Positions 8,274 to 17,002 of a stretch of DNA of 46,536 nt are shown here, piece after piece. Each line of letters starts with the position of its first letter. Position 1 is the first letter of the stretch. A model generated the notes under the pieces. It did no database searches. It saw nothing but the letters and a program-made list of their open reading frames with translations, and was not told where the DNA came from. The stretch spans positions 1-46,536 of the forward strand of contig CAMIIP010000013.1 in the NCBI GenBank assembly GCA_946222285.1, in the 5' to 3' direction. A program made the translations under genes and the position numbers. Source of the DNA: an uncultured Rothia sp. (GTDB lineage: Bacteria > Actinomycetota > Actinomycetes > Actinomycetales > Micrococcaceae).

Positions 8274-8687
8274 CTATGACTCCTCTCGCGGGGTCGTGCG
8301 GGCAGTTTCGGGGCTCTCTGCTACTGCCAGAAGATTTTGCGATTGCTTAGAAAGCTTATCAAGTATCGCCTCGTATGCGGTGTTAAAATCAGTTGCTAGT
8401 TCGTTCCAAGAGGCATGAGCGGAGGCAGGAAGTGCTCGTACCACCAAGAAATAGCCGGTAGGGCTGGCTTTAATCTTTGGCGCCACCACTTCGCGTAATC
8501 GGCGTTTGGTTTTATTACGCTTTACCGCGTTACCTACCGCTTTGGAAACAATAAAGCCTGCCAGCGTTGGTTCGGCAGGCTTTTTGACCGCATATAGAAC
8601 TAAGTTCCGGCGTCCTTGGCGGACACCGGAACGTGTAGTTTCTGAGAATTGGACTTTCGTCCGCATCCGGTGCTGTTGAGGCAGCAC
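8274..8687 (-). CDS. rnpA: Ribonuclease P protein component
   Basis: The protein subunit of RNase P, which helps the RNA subunit cleave 5' leaders from pre-tRNAs. The 137-aa product starts at a GTG (MLPQQHRMR) after GGAGT. It shows the family core: FIVSKAVGNAVKRNKTKRRLREVV is the RNR motif that contacts the RNA, and YFLVVRALPASAHASWNELATDF follows. It lies 71 bases after rpmH and just before yidD, in the universal order. Confidence 0.95.
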   Translation of the reverse strand: MLPQQHRMRTKVQFSETTRSGVRQGRRNLVLYAVKKPAEPTLAGFIVSKAVGNAVKRNKTKRRLREVVAPKIKASPTGYFLVVRALPASAHASWNELATDFNTAYEAILDKLSKQSQNLLAVAESPETARTTPREES

Positions 8688-8758
8688 ATGTACTCCTTTC
8701 GGATTCGGCTTTCACGCTACTGAGGTAGTGTGCTTGCCGATAAAGGGAAGGAGGTTAT

Positions 8759-8896
8759 TTATGCCGAGATTGACGCGCGGCGCTTACTGCGACGATTTGA
8801 AAGAATCGCACGACCAGCACGGGTGCGCATGCGAAGACGGAAACCGTGCTTCTTGGCACGACGGCGGTTATTCGGCTGAAAAGTCCGCTTGCTCAT
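8759..8896 (-). CDS. rpmH: 50S ribosomal protein L34
   Basis: A 45-aa basic protein beginning MSKRTFQPNNRRRAKKHGFR and continuing LRMRTRAGRAILSNRRSKRR, ending ASISA. This is an unmistakable L34 and has the normal length. It is the first gene of the minus-strand cluster and faces away from oriC and dnaA. Confidence 0.97.
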   Translation of the reverse strand: MSKRTFQPNNRRRAKKHGFRLRMRTRAGRAILSNRRSKRRASISA

Positions 8897-8949
8897 TTTG
8901 TCACTCCAAAACGTTTGGTATTGGGGCGCAACCCTTGACCAATGTTTAG

Positions 8950-9392
8950 AAACAGGTTGACGCTTATCTTAAGGTTTGAGTGCGCCTCACGACGTTCATC
9001 ACGCAGTTTCCCTCTTCAGAAAAGAGACCACGGGCGCACACATACGACTAAAAAACTCTATGAGTTTTAAGGCGCTTGGTCAAGCCAATAAGCTCTAGGT
9101 CTTTAATCACAAGTTGGGGATAGTCAATACTCACAGGTGTGAATTTTGTGATTTTCCCAGATTTTCAACAGAGTTATCCACAGATGGTAAAATCTCTTAT
9201 CCACCTTTTTGAAATTACAATTTCCCCGAAATTTCACTGAATTAAGATTTTTTCTCCACACCTATTCCACATCATATCCACCTTAAAACATAAATTCTCT
9301 ACTCTGTGGATAACTTTGTGGATAACTGATATGTTGGGCAAAATGTAATCACAAAACATCTTCTACAATGACTGTAAAAACTAAGGAGAACC
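8950..9392. other. oriC: Replication origin region (rpmH-dnaA side)
   Basis: The intergenic region holds DnaA boxes: TTATCCACA at 9174-9182, TTATCCACC at 9197-9205, and TGTGGATAA at 9305-9313 and 9317-9325. Weaker forms lie near 9252-9282. The stretch between the two groups (about 9206-9300) is rich in A and T and is the likely unwinding element. A -10-like TACAAT at 9363-9368 and the dnaA ribosome site AAGGAG follow. Position between rpmH and dnaA is the standard actinobacterial origin. Confidence 0.9.
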
Positions 9393-11051
9393 ATGGGCGA
9401 ATCGCTGAATGAACAAATTTTGGTTCGTTGGAATCATACGGTGAATCTGCTCCGTCAGAAGGTTGGTCCTCGATGGGCAGCTTTTGTATCTTTGGCGCAA
9501 CCCCAAGCTCAAATGGGCAATGTTCTTCTAATTGCAGTTCCTAACGAATACACCCGCGAAGTTTTTCAGAACACCATCAATAAAGAGCTCAAAGAAGCAC
9601 TTGAAGCATCTTTTGGTGCGGGATCTTCTGAAGCGATAGTTATTGATACCGGCCTGAGTGAAAGCGGCGCTTCGCACATTCAGGGGGCCGATAGCAATAA
9701 CCCTGTTCGGTTTGATGAAGAATCAGCGGAACATAATCTTCATGAAAACCCTGCAGGTTTCTCTTCTAGCTCCGTTTCTGATGAGTCTGCTCAAAGCACC
9801 GCCTATAACGTTCCTTCTACTTCACTCCCTACCGATCCAGGTAAAGATGTACGCCCCTCCATTGACGATTTAGAGGCAGAACTCGGGCAATCGAGTCCTA
9901 CTTTTGCTCACGATCTTGCTGTTCATACAGAATCATTCAAGGATTCTTCACCGACTGCCTCTCAAAAAAACCCGACTGTTTCTCATGAAGAAACTTCTAC
10001 CTGGGAGTCTTCAGCCAGGCTCAATCAAAAGTACACCTTCGATACTTTTGTGATCGGCCAGTCAAATAGATTTGCGCATGCAGCAGCTTTTGCTGTTTCG
10101 GAAACCCCAGCTAGTGCCTATAATCCCCTGTTTATCTATGGTGATTCGGGGCTGGGCAAGACCCATTTACTGCATGCTATTGGCCACTATGCCAAGCATC
10201 TCTATCCCAGTCTGCGGGTTCGGTATGTTAATTCAGAAGAGTTCACCAATGATTTTATCAATTCGATTCGTGATGATGAAGGCTCTTCTTTCAAGCAGAT
10301 TTACCGCAATGTAGATATGTTGCTTATTGACGATATTCAGTTCCTTGCTGGCAAGGAACATACGCAAGAAGAGTTTTTCCATACTTTTAATGCTCTTCAC
10401 AACCACCAAAAACAGGTAGTCATTACCTCAGATATGCCGCCCAAGTTACTGACGGGTTTTGCAGAACGGATGCGCTCACGTTTTGAGTGGGGGCTCATTA
10501 CCGATGTGCAGCCTCCTGAGTTAGAAACTCGAATTGCTATTTTGCGCAAAAAAGCACAGAACGAAAATCTCGATGTGCCAGATAACGTCATGGAGTATAT
10601 TGCCTCAAATATCACTAGCAATATCCGTGAGTTAGAAGGTGCGCTCATCCGTGTTACCGCTTTTGCTTCCCTGAATAAGCAGAAAGTTGATCGGCCATTG
10701 GCTGAGCTGGTGCTAAAGGACTTGATTACCGACGACGGCGCACAGGAAATTACCACAACGCAGGTGCTCACCGCTACGGCGTCTTACTTCAGCGTTTCGA
10801 TTGAGGATCTTCAATCGAAGTCTCGCAACCGTACCCTTGTGACGGCACGCCAAATTGCCATGTATTTGTTGCGGGAGTTAACAGATATGTCGTTACCGAA
10901 AATTGGGCAGGAGTTCGGCGGTCGCGATCATACAACGGTGATGCATGCTGACCGGAAGATTAGAGAACTCATGGCAGAGCGGCATCAGATTTTCAATCAG
11001 GTTACTGAGCTAACCAACAAGATTAAGCAGGAACAAAGGACTCAGAAGTAG
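9393..11051 (+). CDS. dnaA: Chromosomal replication initiator DnaA
   Basis: DnaA binds DnaA boxes, opens oriC as an ATP-bound filament and recruits the helicase. The 552-aa protein has the N-terminal interaction domain (about 1-95) and a long variable linker (about 95-215, Ser/Glu-rich). The AAA+ domain carries Walker A GDSGLGKTHLLHAIG, Walker B LLIDDIQFLAGKE and sensor II NIRELEGALIRV. The C-terminal box-binding helix-turn-helix has GGRDHTTVMHADRKI. The ATG is preceded by AAGGAG. DnaA boxes on both sides allow autoregulation. Confidence 0.98.
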   Translation: MGESLNEQILVRWNHTVNLLRQKVGPRWAAFVSLAQPQAQMGNVLLIAVPNEYTREVFQNTINKELKEALEASFGAGSSEAIVIDTGLSESGASHIQGADSNNPVRFDEESAEHNLHENPAGFSSSSVSDESAQSTAYNVPSTSLPTDPGKDVRPSIDDLEAELGQSSPTFAHDLAVHTESFKDSSPTASQKNPTVSHEETSTWESSARLNQKYTFDTFVIGQSNRFAHAAAFAVSETPASAYNPLFIYGDSGLGKTHLLHAIGHYAKHLYPSLRVRYVNSEEFTNDFINSIRDDEGSSFKQIYRNVDMLLIDDIQFLAGKEHTQEEFFHTFNALHNHQKQVVITSDMPPKLLTGFAERMRSRFEWGLITDVQPPELETRIAILRKKAQNENLDVPDNVMEYIASNITSNIRELEGALIRVTAFASLNKQKVDRPLAELVLKDLITDDGAQEITTTQVLTATASYFSVSIEDLQSKSRNRTLVTARQIAMYLLRELTDMSLPKIGQEFGGRDHTTVMHADRKIRELMAERHQIFNQVTELTNKIKQEQRTQK

Positions 11052-11546
11052 TTCAGTCTTCTTATACTGCTTTGTAAAAACCGCAGATTTTAGGGATTTT
11101 TTCCTGTGGATAACCTGTGGACTGTCTATCTTTAATTGTGGATATTAAGTGCATATTTATTCGATGGTTGTGGAAATCTCGATACGTATAATTATTCGTC
11201 CACTTAAGCCCCACAGCCCACCCCTTACTTATCCACACATTATCAACAGGTAAAATCCTTGGTTTTTCGCGGCTATTTACCGTTTTCCACAGAATCCACA
11301 GGCGTTATTAACACTACGATACTTAAAGAAAAAGAAAATCAAATAACAAATTCTTGTTCCCTCGCTTTACTGAGCTAGCAGAATCTCTGTAATTACAAAT
11401 TTTGCAGAGGTCAGACGGTGTCCCTCATCAATCTTCTGTAATTACAAATAGTTTCTATTTTCATGGTCTGTACCTACTCAGTCCGGTAGACTTGCACACT
11501 GAGTTATGCCCTATGAAGGGCTCAAATTTTTTCTGAAGGAGTCCAG
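11052..11546. other. Second DnaA-box cluster (dnaA-dnaN side of oriC)
   Basis: This 495-base gap has no gene. DnaA boxes are seen at 11105-11113 (TGTGGATAA), 11116-11124 (TGTGGACTG), 11137-11145 (TGTGGATAT), 11229-11237 (TTATCCACA) and 11283-11291 (TTTTCCACA), amid A/T-rich sequence. Together with the boxes upstream of dnaA this makes a bipartite origin. CTGTAATTACAAAT occurs twice (near 11390 and 11436). The dnaN promoter should lie in the last 80 bases, but I could not fix it. Confidence 0.8.
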
Positions 11547-12671
11547 GTGAAATTCACTATTGATCGCGATGCACTCACAGATGCAGTTGGTTGGACTGCA
11601 AGATCACTTTCACCGCGCCCTCCTGTACCTGTGCTCTCGGGGCTTCTGATTAAAGCTGAAAACGGCGAAGTAACCATTGCAAGCTTTGACTATGAAACCT
11701 CTGCAAAGCTACATATCCCCGCTGATATAGAAACTGAAGGAACTACTCTAGTTTCAGGTCGTTTGTTATCAGATATTTGTAGATCTCTTCCTAAAGCAGA
11801 TGTCACCCTAGAAACCAACGAATCAAAACTTCATCTTTCCTGCGGTTCAGCCCAATTCAACCTAGCTACTATGCCGGTAGCTGACTATCCTGAGCTCCCT
11901 GGACTCCCCCAGATTTCAGGAACCGTTGAAGGAACAGAATTTGCCCGTGCCGTATCTCAAGTTGCAGTAGCTGCCTCAAAAGATGATACCTTGCCCATTC
12001 TGACGGGGGTTCGTATGGAAATTGAAGGAAACATCATCACTCTTCTGGCAACTGACCGTTACCGCCTAGCAATGCGTGAACTCACGTGGAATCCCACCCA
12101 ACCCAATATTTCTACCGCTGCTCTCATCAAAGCGAAAACTATAACTGAAGTTGCAAAAACTTTGGGCGGCTCTGGCGAACTTGATATTGCGCTTTCTGAC
12201 TCTCACGAACTTGTAGGTTTTGAATCAGTTAACCGTCGTACTACTAGCCTTTTAGTAGACGGCGAATACCCCAAGATTCGCGCGCTTTTCCCCGAAACTA
12301 CCCCCATTCACGCCGTCGTCCGTACTTCTGATTTATTAGAAGCTGTTCGTCGTGTTTCCTTAGTGGCAGAACGCAATACGCCTGTACGTCTTGCTTTCTC
12401 TCAGGGACAGGTTACTCTCGATGCAGGTACAGGCGAAGACGCTCAAGCATCTGAAACGCTGTCTGCTCAACTTGAAGGCGAAGAAATTACCGTTGCCTTT
12501 AACCCCACTTACCTCTCTGAAGGTCTTAATACCTTTGGAACGGATTTTCTGCGATTCTCTTTCACAACTCCTCCTAAACCAGCTGTACTCTCGGGGCAAA
12601 AAGATCCTCTGGACGAAGATCTTAAAGAATATCGTTATTTGTTGATGCCAGTTCGTCTGCCCAACCAGTAA
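11547..12671 (+). CDS. dnaN: DNA polymerase III sliding clamp (beta)
   Basis: The ring clamp that tethers the replicative polymerase. The 374-aa length matches three clamp repeats. It starts at GTG (MKFTIDRDALTDAVGWTARSL) after GGAGTCCAG. Family marks include PVLSGLLIKAENGEVTIASFDYETSA, the central LPILTGVRMEIEGNIITLLATDRYRLA, and the C-terminal hydrophobic-cleft ending EYRYLLMPVRLPNQ. It sits between oriC and recF, as usual. Confidence 0.97.
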   Translation: MKFTIDRDALTDAVGWTARSLSPRPPVPVLSGLLIKAENGEVTIASFDYETSAKLHIPADIETEGTTLVSGRLLSDICRSLPKADVTLETNESKLHLSCGSAQFNLATMPVADYPELPGLPQISGTVEGTEFARAVSQVAVAASKDDTLPILTGVRMEIEGNIITLLATDRYRLAMRELTWNPTQPNISTAALIKAKTITEVAKTLGGSGELDIALSDSHELVGFESVNRRTTSLLVDGEYPKIRALFPETTPIHAVVRTSDLLEAVRRVSLVAERNTPVRLAFSQGQVTLDAGTGEDAQASETLSAQLEGEEITVAFNPTYLSEGLNTFGTDFLRFSFTTPPKPAVLSGQKDPLDEDLKEYRYLLMPVRLPNQ

Positions 12672-12690
12672 TTTCTGCCGAAAGGTCTGC

Positions 12691-13911
12691 GTGTATATCG
12701 ATCATCTTTCCTTGATGGATTTCCGCACTTACTCGCTACTAAACCTTCCGTTAAATCCCGGAGTAACAGTCTTTTTAGGATCAAACGGTGTAGGCAAAAC
12801 CAATATCGTTGAGGCGATTGATTACACTGCTAATCTTTCTTCCCACCGAGTAAGCAACGATTCTCCGCTAGTTCGCGTGGGAGCCTCTCGCGCCTTTATT
12901 CGCACCCGTGTCATCCGATCAGCACAGCAGACCGTAACCGAATTTGAAATCGCTCCAGGTAAGAGTAATCGGGTTCGAATAAATCGAGCAGCACCGGTGC
13001 GCGCTCGAGAAGCTTTAGGAATCGTTTCTACTGTGCTGTTTTCCCCCGAAGATTTGCAACTTATCAAGGGAGAGCCCTCTTACCGGCGTCGTTTTCTTGA
13101 CGACCTAGCTATAGCTCTTCGGCCATCTCTTGCCGCCTATCGAAGCGACTTTGAGCGTATATTGCGGCAACGGAATACACTGCTGAAATCAATGCGCAGA
13201 GGAAACTCCGACGACGCCACAATGAATACTCTAGAAGTGTGGAACGAACAATTAGCCGTTGCCGGAGCTCACATTTTGCAGGCACGCCTACGCATTTTAT
13301 CGGTAACTCTCCCCCAGATTCAGCGTGCCTACGGTGAACTGACCGATGGCGCTAAAGCAGTTACTCTCACCTACGAATCTGCCATTTTTCCTGCCATTTC
13401 ATCTCAAACCCTGCCCAAAGCTGCACTAATGAGTGTGGAAGATTTGCGACAGAGTCTTCTTCAAGGATTTTCCCGCAAACAGTCTGAAGAAATTGATCGA
13501 GGAATCACTCTGATTGGACCGCACCGAGATGAAATTGTTTTTGAACTCGGAGGAATCCCCGCTCGCGGATTTGCTTCTCACGGCGAAACCTGGTCAATGG
13601 CGCTGGCTTTACGATTAGGCTCTTGGTATGTGCACCTCTCTGATGACGAATCTCCAGGTGCCTCCCCCATTCTGATTCTTGATGACGTATTCGCCGAATT
13701 GGACTCTGCGCGTCGTCATCGTTTGGGAAAAATAGTTTCTGAAGCCGAACAAGTATTAGTAACCTGCGCAGTGCCCTCCGATATTCCTCAAGAATTGGGA
13801 GAACATCCCTCCCTTGTCTATATCCAGCCTGGGAACGCGAGCTATGTGCCTGATACAGTCGGCGAGCCTAGCGAAACACGCCCCACCCTCGGCTTGAACG
13901 AGCGTAGCTGA
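12691..13911 (+). CDS. recF: DNA replication and repair protein RecF
   Basis: An SMC-like ATPase that helps load RecA at gaps through RecOR. Walker A is LGSNGVGKTNIVEAIDY near residue 30. The conserved SPEDLQLIKGEPSYRRRFLD and GPHRDEIVFELGG follow. The ABC signature region is FASHGETWSMALALRLG, and Walker B is ILILDDVFAELDSARRHRL. It starts with GTG (MYIDHLSLMDFRTY), 19 bases after dnaN, and its stop overlaps the next start. At 406 aa it is slightly long, with an extra C-terminal tail. Confidence 0.96.
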   Translation: MYIDHLSLMDFRTYSLLNLPLNPGVTVFLGSNGVGKTNIVEAIDYTANLSSHRVSNDSPLVRVGASRAFIRTRVIRSAQQTVTEFEIAPGKSNRVRINRAAPVRAREALGIVSTVLFSPEDLQLIKGEPSYRRRFLDDLAIALRPSLAAYRSDFERILRQRNTLLKSMRRGNSDDATMNTLEVWNEQLAVAGAHILQARLRILSVTLPQIQRAYGELTDGAKAVTLTYESAIFPAISSQTLPKAALMSVEDLRQSLLQGFSRKQSEEIDRGITLIGPHRDEIVFELGGIPARGFASHGETWSMALALRLGSWYVHLSDDESPGASPILILDDVFAELDSARRHRLGKIVSEAEQVLVTCAVPSDIPQELGEHPSLVYIQPGNASYVPDTVGEPSETRPTLGLNERS

Positions 13912-14516
13912 TGAATGAAAAAGATTCTCATCGTTTTACCGATCAGGTGGATGCTCCGGCAGCTTTGCTAGGTCGGTTACGTAGGGCTGCAGCTGATCGG
14001 GGTGAAGGACGCCTGAACGGCAGCGCAGCTAAGAAAATTCTCAAAGATTTTGGCGCTTCGATGTCTGCGGAGCCGGGAAAGAAAAAATCCCGCCGATATA
14101 GAGATCCCAGCTATGATCCGCGCGTCTTGGGCGGTTACACAGGACCAGGAAAATCGGCTCGTGATCCCAAGGATCTCGCCTTTGTGATGGAAACGATGAT
14201 TGGTGCACGTGGATGGAAAGAGCCATTAGCAGTCTCTTCGGTGCTTTCACGCTGGGATGAGTTGATGGGAGCTCAATTCGCTCACTATGTAAAGCCTGAG
14301 GGCTTTCAAAACGGTGTAGTAACGGTTCGTTGTTCTACTACTGCCTGGGCAACTCAAGTGAAGCTGATGCGTGGAGAAATCCTGCAAACATTTACTCGCG
14401 AATTAGGTGAGGGAGTTGTTCAGAAGCTGGTGGTGTATGGTCCCCATACGCCGAGCTGGAAGAAAGGAAAATTCGCAGTTCCATATGGTCGTGGTCCTCG
14501 TGATACTTACGGGTAA
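13911..14516 (+). CDS. DUF721 protein (DciA-type helicase-loader relative)
   Basis: A 201-aa protein of the DUF721/DciA family, related to the ancestral loader of the DnaB helicase. The N-terminal third is basic and disordered (KKSRRYRDPSYDPR). The DUF721 core is at about 90-185: GWKEPLAVSSVLSRWDELMGAQFAHYVKPEG, then VVTVRCSTTAWATQVKLM and the closing VQKLVVYGP. The W in the core and the folded C-terminal helix-strand layout are intact. Its ATG overlaps the recF stop, so the two are translationally coupled, as in most actinobacteria. Confidence 0.88.
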   Translation: MNEKDSHRFTDQVDAPAALLGRLRRAAADRGEGRLNGSAAKKILKDFGASMSAEPGKKKSRRYRDPSYDPRVLGGYTGPGKSARDPKDLAFVMETMIGARGWKEPLAVSSVLSRWDELMGAQFAHYVKPEGFQNGVVTVRCSTTAWATQVKLMRGEILQTFTRELGEGVVQKLVVYGPHTPSWKKGKFAVPYGRGPRDTYG

Positions 14517-14891
14517 GAGAAGCCATATCGTTATCGGTGCTCAGAAAATAAAACGGCTTATTCTCGTTCTGCGCGTGCTAGCAGATGAATGGGCTTTACC
14601 TACAGGCAGCGGTCTCGATCCGCTGAAAATGCCCTCATAGGGCTTCTCAAAGAGAATACTGTCTCGAATAACTCCTGATAGGATCCTCATTTTGCCTTTA
14701 AATGCTGGTTTTCCGGTAGAATTAGGAACGAATGAAATACGCTCCCCTACCGACAACGCGCGTATCGAGCTTTCTGATGAGAATGCAAAGAACCTCATGT
14801 GTAAATCAGTGCACGGCAATTGTGCACTCATTTAGTAGAGTCATGCCGGGTATGGGTGTGCGTAAAATCTTATGCAAGGAGCCTGAATAAA
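14517..14891. other. gyrB upstream region
   Basis: About 375 bases with no supported gene. A small hairpin GCCCT/AGGGC lies near 14630-14643. The gyrB ribosome site AAGGAG is at 14876-14881. I could not pick a convincing -35/-10 pair. Frames open across this gap on both strands, but none has a start with a good ribosome site or a family match. Confidence 0.5.
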
Positions 14892-16922
14892 GTGGCAACT
14901 GAAGAAATACCTCACGAATACGGTGCTGCCGATATTACGGTTCTTGAGGGTCTGGAAGCGGTGCGTAAACGCCCGGGCATGTATATCGGTTCTACCAATG
15001 AGCGCGGTCTGCATCACCTGGTTTACGAAGTCGTTGATAACTCTGTTGATGAGGCGCTCGCTGGCTACGCCGATCATATCGAGGTAGTCATTCTTGAGGA
15101 CGGCGCGGTTCGAGTGAGCGATAACGGTCGTGGTATTCCCGTAGACGAACACCCCACCGAACATAAGCCCACCGTTGAGGTGGTCATGACTATTCTGCAT
15201 GCTGGCGGTAAATTTGGCGGCGGTGGCTATGCTGTATCTGGTGGTCTTCACGGTGTGGGTATCTCGGTAGTTAATGCACTGTCTTCCCGCGTTGAGACAC
15301 AGGTACGACGTCAGGGCTACGAATGGAATATCTCTTTTGCTAATGGCGGTCACACTCAGCAACAGTTGAGCCAGGGTAATCCCACAGATGAAACCGGAAC
15401 TACTCAGACTTTCTGGCCTGATGGCAGTATTTTTGAGACCATCGATTTTGATTTTGAAACCCTGCGCGCGCGTTTTCAACAGATGGCTTTTCTCAACAAG
15501 GGTTTGACTATTTCCCTGACTGATCGCCGCGATCAACATGAGGGAGATGAAGTTGCCAGCGCCGAAGAAGAAGCTCAGAAGCTGAAGCTAAATACCGTTG
15601 GAGCTGATTCTGAAGGCTTCAAGACCGTAACCTACATGTACAAGAACGGTCTACTTGATTACGTTCACTTCCTCAACAGCTCCAAGAAGCTAGACGTGAT
15701 TAATGAAGAAATCATTGCTTTTGAGGAAGAAGATTCTGAGCGTCAAATGAGCTTGGAAGTAGCTCTGCAGTGGACTACTTCCTATAAAGAATCGGTTCAT
15801 ACCTACGCAAACACCATTAACACTCACGAGGGGGGTACTCATGAAGAAGGTTTCCGCACCGCGCTGACCTCGTTGGTGAACCGTTACGCCCGTGAGAACA
15901 AGCTTCTGCGTGAGAAGGACGATAATCTCACTGGTGATGATGTCCGCGAGGGTCTAACAGCCGTTATCTCCGTCAAGCTGGGCGAACCTCAGTTTGAGGG
16001 GCAGACTAAAACCAAACTGGGCAACTCAGAGGCGAAAGCTTTTGTACAGCGTATTATGAACGATCACCTCACTCACTGGTTTGGTAGTAACCCCCAGACT
16101 GCTAAAGAGATTGTGCGCCGGGCTATTACTGCGGCATCTGCTCGCTTAGCTGCTCGTAAAGCTCGCGAGACTACTCGTCGGAAAGGGCTGTTGGAAACCG
16201 GTTCTATGCCCGGAAAACTTAAAGACTGCTCTTCTAAAGATCCCTCGATTTCTGAAATTTATATGGTGGAGGGTGATTCTGCTGGTGGTTCGGCTGTTCA
16301 GGGTCGTGATCCTAATACTCAGGCAATTTTGCCCCTGCGCGGTAAGATTTTGAACGTTGAGCGCGCTCGTTTGGATCGTGCACTATCTAACCAAGAAATT
16401 CAGTCGATGATTACTGCTTTCGGCTCGGGTATTGGCGATGATTTTGATATTGAGAAAGCTCGCTATCACAAGGTTGTTTTGATGGCGGATGCAGACGTGG
16501 ATGGTCAGCACATCACCACTTTGCTTCTGACTTTGCTTTTCCGCTTTATGCGCCCGCTCATTGAAGCCGGTTATGTTTATTTGGCTCAGCCTCCGCTCTA
16601 CCGCATCAAGTGGTCTAATGCCCCTCACGATTATGTCTTCTCTGATGCGGAGCGCGATGAAGCTCTGGCACGAGGGCAGGCTAATGGTTGGCGTATTCCT
16701 AAAGACAACGGCATCCAACGTTATAAAGGCTTGGGTGAGATGGATTATACCGAGCTGTGGGAAACCACCATGAATCCCGAAACCCGTACCCTCTTGCAGG
16801 TGACGATGGACGACGCCGCGACCGCTGACCAGGTCTTCTCTGTTCTCATGGGTGAAGACGTTGAGTCTCGCCGCGCATTTATTCAGCAGAACGCAAAAGA
16901 TATTCGATTCCTTGATATTTAG
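14892..16922 (+). CDS. gyrB: DNA gyrase subunit B
   Basis: The ATPase subunit of gyrase, the target of aminocoumarins. The GHKL ATPase begins EGLEAVRKRPGMYIGSTNERGLHHLVYEVVDNSVDE and contains GRGIPVD and GGLHGVGISVVNALS. The TOPRIM domain has YMVEGDSAGGSAVQGRDP, LPLRGKILNVE and MADADVDGQHI. It ends QQNAKDIRFLDI. I chose the GTG at 14892 (MATEEIPHEYGAADITVLEG, 676 aa) over the frame's first start at 14820, because the added residues are not family-like and AAGGAG lies just upstream. gyrA follows after 80 bases. Confidence 0.97.
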   Translation: MATEEIPHEYGAADITVLEGLEAVRKRPGMYIGSTNERGLHHLVYEVVDNSVDEALAGYADHIEVVILEDGAVRVSDNGRGIPVDEHPTEHKPTVEVVMTILHAGGKFGGGGYAVSGGLHGVGISVVNALSSRVETQVRRQGYEWNISFANGGHTQQQLSQGNPTDETGTTQTFWPDGSIFETIDFDFETLRARFQQMAFLNKGLTISLTDRRDQHEGDEVASAEEEAQKLKLNTVGADSEGFKTVTYMYKNGLLDYVHFLNSSKKLDVINEEIIAFEEEDSERQMSLEVALQWTTSYKESVHTYANTINTHEGGTHEEGFRTALTSLVNRYARENKLLREKDDNLTGDDVREGLTAVISVKLGEPQFEGQTKTKLGNSEAKAFVQRIMNDHLTHWFGSNPQTAKEIVRRAITAASARLAARKARETTRRKGLLETGSMPGKLKDCSSKDPSISEIYMVEGDSAGGSAVQGRDPNTQAILPLRGKILNVERARLDRALSNQEIQSMITAFGSGIGDDFDIEKARYHKVVLMADADVDGQHITTLLLTLLFRFMRPLIEAGYVYLAQPPLYRIKWSNAPHDYVFSDAERDEALARGQANGWRIPKDNGIQRYKGLGEMDYTELWETTMNPETRTLLQVTMDDAATADQVFSVLMGEDVESRRAFIQQNAKDIRFLDI

Positions 16923-17002
16923 GGGATTCCCCCAATGCTCAAAGCGTTATATAACGTGCAAGGAATATTAATCAAGGAACTCCACAGAAATGGAAACTTC
17001 TC

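Noticed and set aside
14541..14831. 96-codon minus-strand frame in the gyrB upstream region
   Set aside because: No ribosome site, no family pattern, and it runs through the region expected to hold the gyrB promoter.
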